This document shows, piece by piece, positions 18,826 to 25,139 of a DNA stretch of 64,000 nt. Source of the DNA: an uncultured Ectothiorhodospiraceae bacterium. Its GTDB lineage: Bacteria; Pseudomonadota; Gammaproteobacteria; UBA9214. The stretch is taken from assembly GCA_947259415.1 (NCBI GenBank), contig CAMYMI010000020.1, positions 62,001-126,000 of the forward strand, written 5' to 3'. Each line of letters opens with the position of its first letter. Positions within the stretch are counted from its first letter, which is position 1. The position numbers and the translations under genes were made by a program. Under the pieces are notes generated by a model. It had not been told where the DNA came from, searched no databases, and worked only from the letters and a program-made list of their open reading frames with translations.

Positions 18826-19027
18826 ATTTTATTCAGAGTGATGTTTATTTATACCAAGCATACGCGCTCCGGGCAGGTGTGACAAAATTGCAATCCGGTG
18901 GTCAGACGGTTACGCCGGGAGAGAGATTTAAACCCGAATTACAACGCCACGGTCGGGCCGCAAAACCACCTGACTCGGTGTATAGTTAGAGACAGACATG
19001 CCGCGTAATAACAAACTGGAGGCGACT

Positions 19028-19243
19028 ATGTATCTCAGGAACAAGGAAAACGGTGATCTGGTTGAGGTCCTCGATGTCACGGCCATGGTGGACCCTTGCC
19101 GCGACGAGATATCGGGCCGTTATCATGCCGGCGAAGAGTTGCAGGACCCTGCGCCCTTCAAGAAGTCCGCACTGAGTTTCCCATCCGGCGAGGAGTTGCC
19201 GCGTTGCTGGGTCGATGCCAACTACAAAGACAAGATCGGCTGA
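19028..19243 (+). CDS. small conserved hypothetical protein
   Basis: A 71-residue soluble acidic protein. The ATG at 19028 is preferred over the one at 18998 because CTGGAGG lies seven bases upstream. It starts M-Y-L-R-N-K-E-N-G-D-L-V-E-V-L-D and ends with a conserved-looking F-P-S-G-E-E-L-P-R-C-W. Proteins like this occur in gammaproteobacteria, sometimes labelled acetyltransferase, but no acetyltransferase motif is visible. It lies between apaG and rsmA in the opposite orientation. Confidence 0.72.
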   Translation: MYLRNKENGDLVEVLDVTAMVDPCRDEISGRYHAGEELQDPAPFKKSALSFPSGEELPRCWVDANYKDKIG

Positions 19244-19452
19244 ATAAATCTATTAAAAACTGCTACTTGTAGGTGTTCCCTGGCATTCTGACCGGACAGT
19301 CTACCGGACTGTTCGGTGCCCGTCTCGTATCCTGTATGTGACCGGGTTACCAGAAGTTTTTGTGCCGATGCACCATCATGAAGTCAACTCCACGAACACG
19401 TCCGCGGCAGCGGTCGCTGCCTCCCGGGCCGGGAGATACAGGAGAGGCCGTC

Positions 19453-19770
19453 ATGATAAGAGGGCATCGTCATCACAGGAAACCCGATCCTTTGTTGCTG
19501 CTGGTCGCAGCGGTAGCGCTGGGTGTGGTGACGACGACCGTCGTGAATGCCGGTGAGCCCATCGTGTTTACGACACCGGCTCTGTCAGGTAGCCAGTTTT
19601 CGACCGGCCAAGGCGTGGTCGGCACCGCTATCGGCGCCAGGGGCGCCCGTTTGCAGGTCTCGTTGTCACCGCCGCCCGAGGTGGAGACCAGCTTGATTCG
19701 CAGCGGGGCCAATGAGCGTGACCTGGAACGCCTGTCGGATATCTTCCTGTCCCTGTACTATCCCTGGTAA
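19453..19770 (+). CDS. small secreted or membrane-anchored hypothetical protein
   Basis: About 105 residues. A strong AGGAGAGG site precedes the ATG at 19453. A basic, histidine-rich start (M-I-R-G-H-R-H-H-R-K) is followed by one hydrophobic segment ending in V-V-N-A-G-E, consistent with a signal peptide or anchor. The exported part has no cysteines. It ends ...L-S-L-Y-Y-P-W. I do not recognise it. It converges with rsmA. Confidence 0.6.
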   Translation: MIRGHRHHRKPDPLLLLVAAVALGVVTTTVVNAGEPIVFTTPALSGSQFSTGQGVVGTAIGARGARLQVSLSPPPEVETSLIRSGANERDLERLSDIFLSLYYPW

Positions 19771-19784
19771 GCCAGGACCCGGGT

Positions 19785-20570
19785 CTAATTCCGTCGTTCC
19801 GCCGCGCAGTTGGCGAGGGCAGCAAATTCCCTGATCCCCAGCACCTCGGCGCGTGCCGCAGGGTCGACCCCCAGCTCGCGTATCTCGTGTTCCTCGAATA
19901 ATCCCTTGAGTGCATTGCGCAGGGTCTTGCGGCGCTGGGCGAAGGCCTGCTGCACGACTGTGGCCAGCAGGTCCTCGTCATGTACCTCCACCGGTAGTTT
20001 GGTAAACGGTACCAGCCGTACGAAGGCGGACTCCACCCGTGGTGGCGGCCGAAAGGCACCGGCGCCGATAGTGAACAGGGGGGTCACGGCACAACGATAC
20101 TGGACCATGACGGACAGGCGCCCGTACTGGCTGCTGCCCGGTGTCGCGGCGAGCCGGTCCACGACCTCTTTTTGCAGCATGAAGTGCATATCGGCAATGC
20201 AGCGTGACTGCGCCAGCAGGTGAAACAGCAGCGGTGTCGAGATGTTGTAGGGCAGATTGCCGACCACACGCAACGGGGTTGTCGTGGTGAGCGTGCAGAA
20301 GTCCACTCGCAGGGCATCGGCGTTGTGCAGCGTGAGTTCACCTGCATCACGGCACTGTACTTCGAGCGGACCGATCAGGTCGCGGTCGAGTTCGATCACC
20401 TGCAGACGGCCGGCAGCGCGCAGCAGGGGCAGGGTGATTGCACCCCGGCCGGGGCCAATCTCGACCAGGGTGTCAGACGGCTTTGGGTTGATGCTCGCGA
20501 CGATGCGACTGATGATCGCCGGATCATGCAGGAAGTGCTGGCCGAAACGCTTGCGCGGTTTGTGTGTCAT
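19785..20570 (-). CDS. rsmA: 16S rRNA (adenine1518/1519-N6)-dimethyltransferase
   Basis: RsmA (KsgA) dimethylates two adenines near the 3' end of 16S rRNA. Motifs are R-F-G-Q-H-F-L at the start, E-I-G-P-G-R-G-A-I-T for SAM binding and N-L-P-Y-N-I-S for catalysis. The ATG at 20570 opens M-T-H-K-P-R-K-R-F-G-Q-H-F-L; an upstream TTG at 20600 would start inside a dispersed repeat. The length is 261 residues. In E. coli it directly follows pdxA; here about 8.3 kb of accessory DNA intervenes. Confidence 0.97.
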   Translation of the reverse strand: MTHKPRKRFGQHFLHDPAIISRIVASINPKPSDTLVEIGPGRGAITLPLLRAAGRLQVIELDRDLIGPLEVQCRDAGELTLHNADALRVDFCTLTTTTPLRVVGNLPYNISTPLLFHLLAQSRCIADMHFMLQKEVVDRLAATPGSSQYGRLSVMVQYRCAVTPLFTIGAGAFRPPPRVESAFVRLVPFTKLPVEVHDEDLLATVVQQAFAQRRKTLRNALKGLFEEHEIRELGVDPAARAEVLGIREFAALANCAAERRN

Positions 20571-20593
20571 GGTGCCCGGAAAAGTCGTTATTA

Positions 20594-20624
20594 ACCGCAA
20601 AGGCGCGAAGGACGCAAAGAAAAG
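20594..20624 (+). repeat. dispersed CGCAAAGG element, left arm (second pair)
   Basis: Reads ACCGCAAAGGCGCGAAGGAC then GCAAAGAAAAG, a one-base variant of 16064-16095. It sits just upstream of the rsmA start, at the boundary of the island, and pairs in inverted orientation with 21034-21056. Confidence 0.85.
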
Positions 20625-21160
20625 AGATTTATGCCTGTAGCGAATAAATAATCAGATTTGGAAATACTTTTTTCCTAAGAATTGCATTATTCCTGTACTC
20701 TCAGTCTCTGTGGTAAGAAAAATAAATTTGTTCCCACTGCTGCCCCACATGTTTCGTATCAGCCTTTTGCAAGCATTTGAGTCTACTGTACTTGAGCAAA
20801 AGCAAATGGAACAGAGACATGTATTATGCCTGTAAATCCCGGATAAGAACCCCTCTCCCATGAATGGGAGAGGGTAGGGTGAGGGTTGATAATACATGCA
20901 GTTAAGAAACTTCGTTTCTCACCCCTCATCCTAATCTACTCCCCTTGAAGGGGAGAAGGAATTGAATTGGGCAGCAGAGACTTGTTCCCCTTTTAGTTTG
21001 ATTATTGTTTCGTTATATAAAGTACTGTCTTTACTTTGCGTCCATTGCGCCTTTCGGCAATTGCTCCCTGCATCGCCTAAAGTGCCTGCTGTTGGTGATC
21101 TAACTCCTTCATCTCTGGAGCCGTGCGGTGATGAATTAACTCAAACCCTGGAATGAAATC
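20625..21160. other. noncoding stretch with dispersed repeats
   Basis: No gene is supported. Positions 20850-20965 hold a pair of GC-rich elements: a CTCCCATGAATGGGAGAGGG hairpin and a CTCCCCTTGAAGGGGAGAAGG hairpin, each followed or preceded by a T-C-A-T-C-C/GAGGG module. Related copies occur at 22205-22440, 27870-28790 and 52745-52775. The rest is AT-rich and unremarkable. Confidence 0.7.
21034..21056 (-). repeat. dispersed CGCAAAGG element, right arm (second pair, degenerate)
   Basis: Reads CTTTGCGTCCATTGCGCCTT then TCG on the plus strand, a shortened version of 16198-16238. It closes a 460-base unit with 20594-20624. Confidence 0.75.
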
Positions 21161-21272
21161 CGGCGATTTCGATGTCGGACTCAAGCGTCACCTGCAGGCT
21201 GCCGATGACCGTTCCGTGATCGGCCGAGACACGAACGATCGGCAATCCGGGGCGATATTTACCGCTCGGCCT
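21161..21272 (-). pseudogene. decayed 3' end of pdxA, copy 1
   Basis: On the minus strand this reads G-R-A-V-N-I, then after a frame change G-L-P-I-V-R-V-S-A-D-H-G-T and G-S-L-Q-V-T-L-E-S-D-I-E-I-A. The intact pdxA C-terminus has G-R-A-V-N-I, then [13 protein letters not shown] and [14 protein letters not shown]. About 20 residues around the L-A-G-T-G-K motif are deleted. It corresponds to about 28873-29025 of the intact gene and has the same orientation. Confidence 0.8.
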
Positions 21273-21352
21273 CTTCACGAAACCTTGGCTTGCATTTCTG
21301 AGTGGGAAAATAAAGCGGGAAGCGTTATCCCTGGTTGTTACAGCTAAACCTG

Positions 21353-22174
21353 CTATCTCTCCATGGAATCATCAAAAATTCCGTAATGATAGGCCCCTTC
21401 AATCACGCCGCTCGTATAATATCCTCGCAAGCCCTTGAAATCCCCTTTTGCAAAATAAACATTCAGTTCAGGGTTCTCATTCATGGCCTTTGTGACATTT
21501 TCAACCAACTGGTCATCGGCATTCCTTACAAGAACACCGCGAAATCCTGCAGTCAGAGGAAAAATATCGTTGCCGCTGTCCCCGCAAAATACAACATCCT
21601 GTTTCACAGCGCCGAATTCCTCAGCCACATACTCCAGGGCGGTCTGCTTTGTTGCACTTGCAGGCAAAAAATCCAGAAGCCCTTTCCCGTCCTGTGAATC
21701 AAAACTGTATACGATTACTTCATCAAATTTTCCCTTCACCAGTTCATCAACTTTCTTTAACACTTCATGATTTTTATTATGCTCAACATAATAACTCTGC
21801 TTGAACTGGTTCAGGTGCTCGCTTTCCTGTTCGCGCATTCCATCAACCTTGGCAACCGCATCTCTTATTGCAGAGGCATCCCACCTTGGACTTGTGCGCT
21901 TGACATGAGCGACCCATCCATCATCAAAGTTCCATTTGCCTTTGTCATACTTTCTTATTGAAGTACCGACATCGCCACACAGAATATCTGGATATCTGAC
22001 CCCAAAATCTTTAATCGCATTTTCAGTGAGCGCCAGGTTGCGCCCCGTTACATACACGACGAGCACATCGTGTTTCTCGGTCAGGTCATTAAACAGGTCG
22101 ATGGCATGGTCATCGGCCTCCCAACTGCCATTCGGGAGCAATGTCCTGTCCAGATCGGTAGCTAATATTTTCAT
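21353..22174 (-). CDS. HAD-IIB family phosphatase, sucrose-phosphate-phosphatase-like
   Basis: About 273 residues. HAD motif I is L-A-T-D-L-D-R-T-L near residue 4. Motif II is Y-V-T-G-R-N. A lysine lies in A-T-K-Q-T-A-L-E-Y, and the motif IV region is F-C-G-D-S-G-N-D-I-F. The cap and D-L-D-x-T-L start resemble sucrose-6-phosphate phosphatase and related glycosyl-phosphate phosphatases. The ATG at 22174 starts right at the HAD motif; an upstream start at 22195 is less likely. It follows the GH13 gene after a 0.4-kb repeat-filled gap, suggesting a shared sugar substrate. Its GC content is lower than that of the core genes. Substrate is inferred. Confidence 0.82.
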   Translation of the reverse strand: MKILATDLDRTLLPNGSWEADDHAIDLFNDLTEKHDVLVVYVTGRNLALTENAIKDFGVRYPDILCGDVGTSIRKYDKGKWNFDDGWVAHVKRTSPRWDASAIRDAVAKVDGMREQESEHLNQFKQSYYVEHNKNHEVLKKVDELVKGKFDEVIVYSFDSQDGKGLLDFLPASATKQTALEYVAEEFGAVKQDVVFCGDSGNDIFPLTAGFRGVLVRNADDQLVENVTKAMNENPELNVYFAKGDFKGLRGYYTSGVIEGAYHYGIFDDSMER

Positions 22175-22192
22175 ATCATTTCCATGTGTGAA

Positions 22193-22210
22193 CACTGCTG
22201 TCCCATAAAC
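22193..22210 (+). repeat. 18-bp direct repeat, left copy
   Basis: CACTGCTGTCCCATAAAC, found again without mismatch at 27763-27780, 5.57 kb away. Each copy lies on the left side of one arm of the long inverted repeat. Confidence 0.85.
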
Positions 22211-22275
22211 TCCCTCTCCCTCCGGGAGAGGGTTGGGGTGAGGGGATCAAAAAATGATAACTGCATGAATTAAAG

Positions 22276-22446
22276 CCCCCTCATCCTGGTCGCTCCCGGC
22301 ATCCTGCCTCCTGCGACACTTGTACATGGCCCAGGCCAGCCTCTCGACCGTTTCCTGGTCTCACCTTCTCCGTGTACATCGTCCTTCTACCCCTCAAGGG
22401 GGTACTGAAAAGAGTCCCTGAAGGAGAAGGGACGCTCTGTTTGTAT
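22276..22446 (+). repeat. long inverted repeat, left arm
   Basis: Nearly identical over about 129 bases to the reverse complement of 27867-27995, but with 42 extra bases near the middle, starting GGCCCAGGCCAGCC. Weaker similarity continues rightward to about 22500. The arms enclose the GH13 gene, pdxA copy 2 and the OmcA/MtrC-like gene. Confidence 0.85.
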
Positions 22447-22583
22447 GGCAGCGATGCGGATTCATGTCCCGTGTGTAGGAACAGCTGGTATCAGTCTTGT
22501 CATACATAATTTTATAGATAATCCTATCAATATTTATGGGTCAGCAATGATGTGTGAAATAAATTTCAGATATATCTGCATGT
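22447..22583. other. AT-rich noncoding stretch downstream of the GH13 gene
   Basis: Only the fading edge of the inverted repeat is seen here (to about 22500). No gene or clear terminator is supported. Confidence 0.5.
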
Positions 22584-24347
22584 TTAGCGATACGACGTCA
22601 CGAATTCGTCGCAGGCGTCACCCTTATGTGTAATTCTAAAGCCGTAACCACGCAAATCGGCATCCAGAGTCGCTACACATCCATGATTCTTCCAGGAGAG
22701 ATGCAGGCGGTGGTCCTTCGAGTCGTGGATCTCCAGTTCACCGTCAAAGGCGAATGACTTGTTCCGTAGCCTCATGAGCTCAAGTTGGTCCCTTACCACG
22801 ATTCGTGACAGCCCCTGTTCAATATCATTGTTTGTCAGAGTCGTGCGATTGATTTCCTTGTGCCCTGCCAGACCGCCTGTGTCGGCCGCTGCGTAATCAT
22901 TCTTGCCGGCAAACAGGTCCAGATACCACACTTGCGGAATACCCGGCATGAACATTTGAATTGCCCGGGCAAGTCGCAATTTGCGCTCATCTTCGCCCAG
23001 TGCGCTGAAAAAAGCTGCGTTTATCTGGTAATACGCTATTTTCTTGCCATCCGGTCCGTACAGATTTTTTACTCTACCGCCTCTGTCCATGACTTCATCA
23101 ATGACCTTGGCGATTTCTGCCTCGCTTAATAAGCCGTCTTTTTTGACACCATCAATAATCTTTCCTCTCAGATCGAGAACCGGAATGCCATCATGACAAC
23201 CCAGCATGTTGATCGTTCTTATGTTTTTTTCCCTTATTTCGCGAATCCACTTCAGAAGATGCCTGTTTGTTCCGCGATCCAGCGCATTTATAACCAGACC
23301 GGGAAAGAAAAAATCGTAGATAGGGAAGCCCCTGCCGGCCACTTCTTCATGAAGTCCTGTGCCATATTCGGAATGTATCTCAGGCAGCAGTGTCAGGTCA
23401 TAATTGTCCGCTATCTGCTGCAGTCTGCCCAGGTATTCCCATGTTCCGGGTATGTTGAAGAAATTGTGTTGACCCGGTTCCTTGTGTAAATATGCGAATG
23501 CATCGAGTCTGACAAGCTTCCCGCCGTGCTCGCGCAGCTTCCTTAGTGTCTCATCGTAAAAATTCCAGACCTCTTGCGATTGGGCGTTTAAGTCCATTTG
23601 TCCCAGATACTTCCGGTTCTGCTCAACAAGAGAAACAATGTCATCTTTGTGATGGTTGAGGTCGCCTAAATCGATTTCGGTAATATCGCGTTTCGCATTC
23701 AGTACATCATTCACAGTTGCTGCGATATTCTCTGCGTCATCGTATGTAAGTTCTTCTATCCCTAATCCCTGCAGCAGATCATGAGCGGTGATCTCGTGAT
23801 AAACGATCTCCTGATAAAACGTATTCCAGTATGGCCTCTCGGAGCCATCCGGAAAGCGTACCTTCAATATCGGAAGGCCGGGTTTCCTCATGAAAAGCTT
23901 CTGAAGATATTCTTCATTAGGAATCACGTGTCCTTCGGGGCTCATGTCCCCGTGAGACTGCCAGAATTCATTCCAGTCGATAAAGAAGTTTTTGTATATT
24001 GATTTGTCCCCGTTCTTCAACAAGTCCTGGAACTGGGGTGAGCCCGCGGAGAGATGATTCAAGACAAGATCAAACTTGAACATGACATTGAGCTTGTGTA
24101 GTTCCTCCAGATCTTCCCGGGAAACAAGCTCATCATTGAGATCGTAATCGACGATAGAAAAACCGCGATCCAGATCACTGTTAAAAACAGTAGGCAAGAT
24201 ATAGAACAGGGAAAAGACATCCTCGAATTCCGGCCGCTTCAGCATATGCACTATATCGGCCAGATTTCGGCCAATGCTGTCAGGATAGGCGTTGAATATC
24301 ACGCCGTTCGGCAGGCCGTTTTTTATCGCTGTGTCGTCGCTACTCAT
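22584..24347 (-). CDS. GH13 subfamily 18-like glycoside phosphorylase (sucrose phosphorylase family)
   Basis: A 587-residue alpha-amylase-superfamily enzyme. The four conserved regions are visible: D-L-V-L-N-H near residue 95, V-R-L-D-A-F-A-Y with the nucleophile Asp near 283, L-L-P-E-I-H with the acid/base Glu near 323, and G-C-H-D-G-I near 384. The C-terminal part (G-H-K-E-I-N-R-T-T-L) resembles sucrose phosphorylase. It is roughly 80-100 residues longer than typical sucrose phosphorylases, so sucrose-6-phosphate or glucosylglycerate-type phosphorylase is possible. No signal peptide is visible, implying a cytoplasmic enzyme. The paired HAD phosphatase downstream and the low GC suggest a transferred sugar or compatible-solute module. 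Confidence 0.85.
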   Translation of the reverse strand: MSSDDTAIKNGLPNGVIFNAYPDSIGRNLADIVHMLKRPEFEDVFSLFYILPTVFNSDLDRGFSIVDYDLNDELVSREDLEELHKLNVMFKFDLVLNHLSAGSPQFQDLLKNGDKSIYKNFFIDWNEFWQSHGDMSPEGHVIPNEEYLQKLFMRKPGLPILKVRFPDGSERPYWNTFYQEIVYHEITAHDLLQGLGIEELTYDDAENIAATVNDVLNAKRDITEIDLGDLNHHKDDIVSLVEQNRKYLGQMDLNAQSQEVWNFYDETLRKLREHGGKLVRLDAFAYLHKEPGQHNFFNIPGTWEYLGRLQQIADNYDLTLLPEIHSEYGTGLHEEVAGRGFPIYDFFFPGLVINALDRGTNRHLLKWIREIREKNIRTINMLGCHDGIPVLDLRGKIIDGVKKDGLLSEAEIAKVIDEVMDRGGRVKNLYGPDGKKIAYYQINAAFFSALGEDERKLRLARAIQMFMPGIPQVWYLDLFAGKNDYAAADTGGLAGHKEINRTTLTNNDIEQGLSRIVVRDQLELMRLRNKSFAFDGELEIHDSKDHRLHLSWKNHGCVATLDADLRGYGFRITHKGDACDEFVTSYR

Positions 24348-24373
24348 AACGTCCGGTGTGTGACTTGTGCGAG

Positions 24374-24575
24374 CTGATCATGGCCGCCTGCCGGTTGGCC
24401 TGGCCGCTCCCGGGCCGTGCCGTGATCGACCGGGGTACACGGAACGGCAGTCCGGGGTGCTGCTCCTCGCGTGCTCGCGAAGGGGCAGGCCCCGATCGGG
24501 GTACGTGGCCAGGAGGGAATCCGTCCCGGCGGGGGGGCGGGGGAACCCGCTGGCGGCCGGCATGAATGTCGGCAA
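24374..24575 (-). pseudogene. decayed 3' part of pdxA, copy 2
   Basis: One minus-strand frame reads D-S-L-L-A-T-Y-P-D-R-G-L-P, matching intact [13 protein letters not shown]. Another reads P-V-D-H-G-T-A, matching S-V-D-H-G-T-A. Nucleotides such as GGGCCGTGCCGTGATCGACC are identical. It corresponds to about 28895-29135 of pdxA with frameshifts and small indels. It ends just upstream of the GH13 start. Confidence 0.85.
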
Positions 24576-25139
24576 CCATTGGCAACTCGCTGAATATCAA
24601 CAAGGATTGCATGTTCGGATGTCACTGCGCGCTAGCCCCATGATCATTAATAGTACAAGAACTGTATATATATCACTATATTAGAATCAAGTCAGCCTCT
24701 GGGACCAGTTTAAATTAGACCTTGACTCAATGCGGTGAGTTGTCTTTAATTGCATAAAATACCCTGAGGGGAGCAGGCGAATCCTGTTGGCCGCATTAGG
24801 GCGTGACCACCTCTCTGTGCAATTGCTGCACTACAGGCAGGCACCAGGGGGTTGTTAAACGAAGCGGCGGAAAACAAAAGACAAGCACGTGACACAAGAA
24901 CAACGCACGATCGAGGGGTACCCACTACAGCTACGAAACGGTAGGGCATCGCCATACCGTTGTCCCCCGCGATTGATACCGCAGCAGAGGAAACCCTAAA
25001 ACCCGGCTATCTGACATTAGATGCCGGGTTTTTTTGATTAAACAAACAGATCAAACCAGGTCCAGGGGAGGGCACCAGGCCCGGATCGGTCTACAAACTC
25101 CCGCAACCAAAACGTGAATCACAAGACAAGGGGCACGAG
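24576..25139 (+). promoter_or_regulatory. long leader region of the OmcA/MtrC-like gene
   Basis: No gene is supported in this 560-base gap. Positions 24620-24760 are AT-rich and likely hold the promoter; TAAAAT at 24755-24760 is a possible -10, without a well-spaced -35. From about 24780 the sequence is GC-richer and structured. The hairpin ACGGTA...TACCGT spans 24938-24960, and a terminator-like stem is at 24998-25035. About 100 bases remain before the ATG, which follows AAGGGGCACGAG. The arrangement suits an attenuated leader or a separate small RNA. Confidence 0.5.
24998..25035 (+). terminator. intrinsic terminator or attenuator ahead of the OmcA/MtrC-like gene
   Basis: AAACCCGGC with a one-base bulge and ATCT pairs with AGAT-GCCGGGTTT around a six-base loop, followed by seven or more T. 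It points toward the OmcA/MtrC-like gene and lies upstream of its start, so it ends either a short upstream RNA or a regulated leader. Confidence 0.8.

Noticed and set aside
24780-25035. Known riboswitch class (c-di-GMP-I, glycine, cobalamin) before the decaheme gene
   Set aside because: I could not find the conserved core bases of any of these classes; only a generic structured leader is supported.
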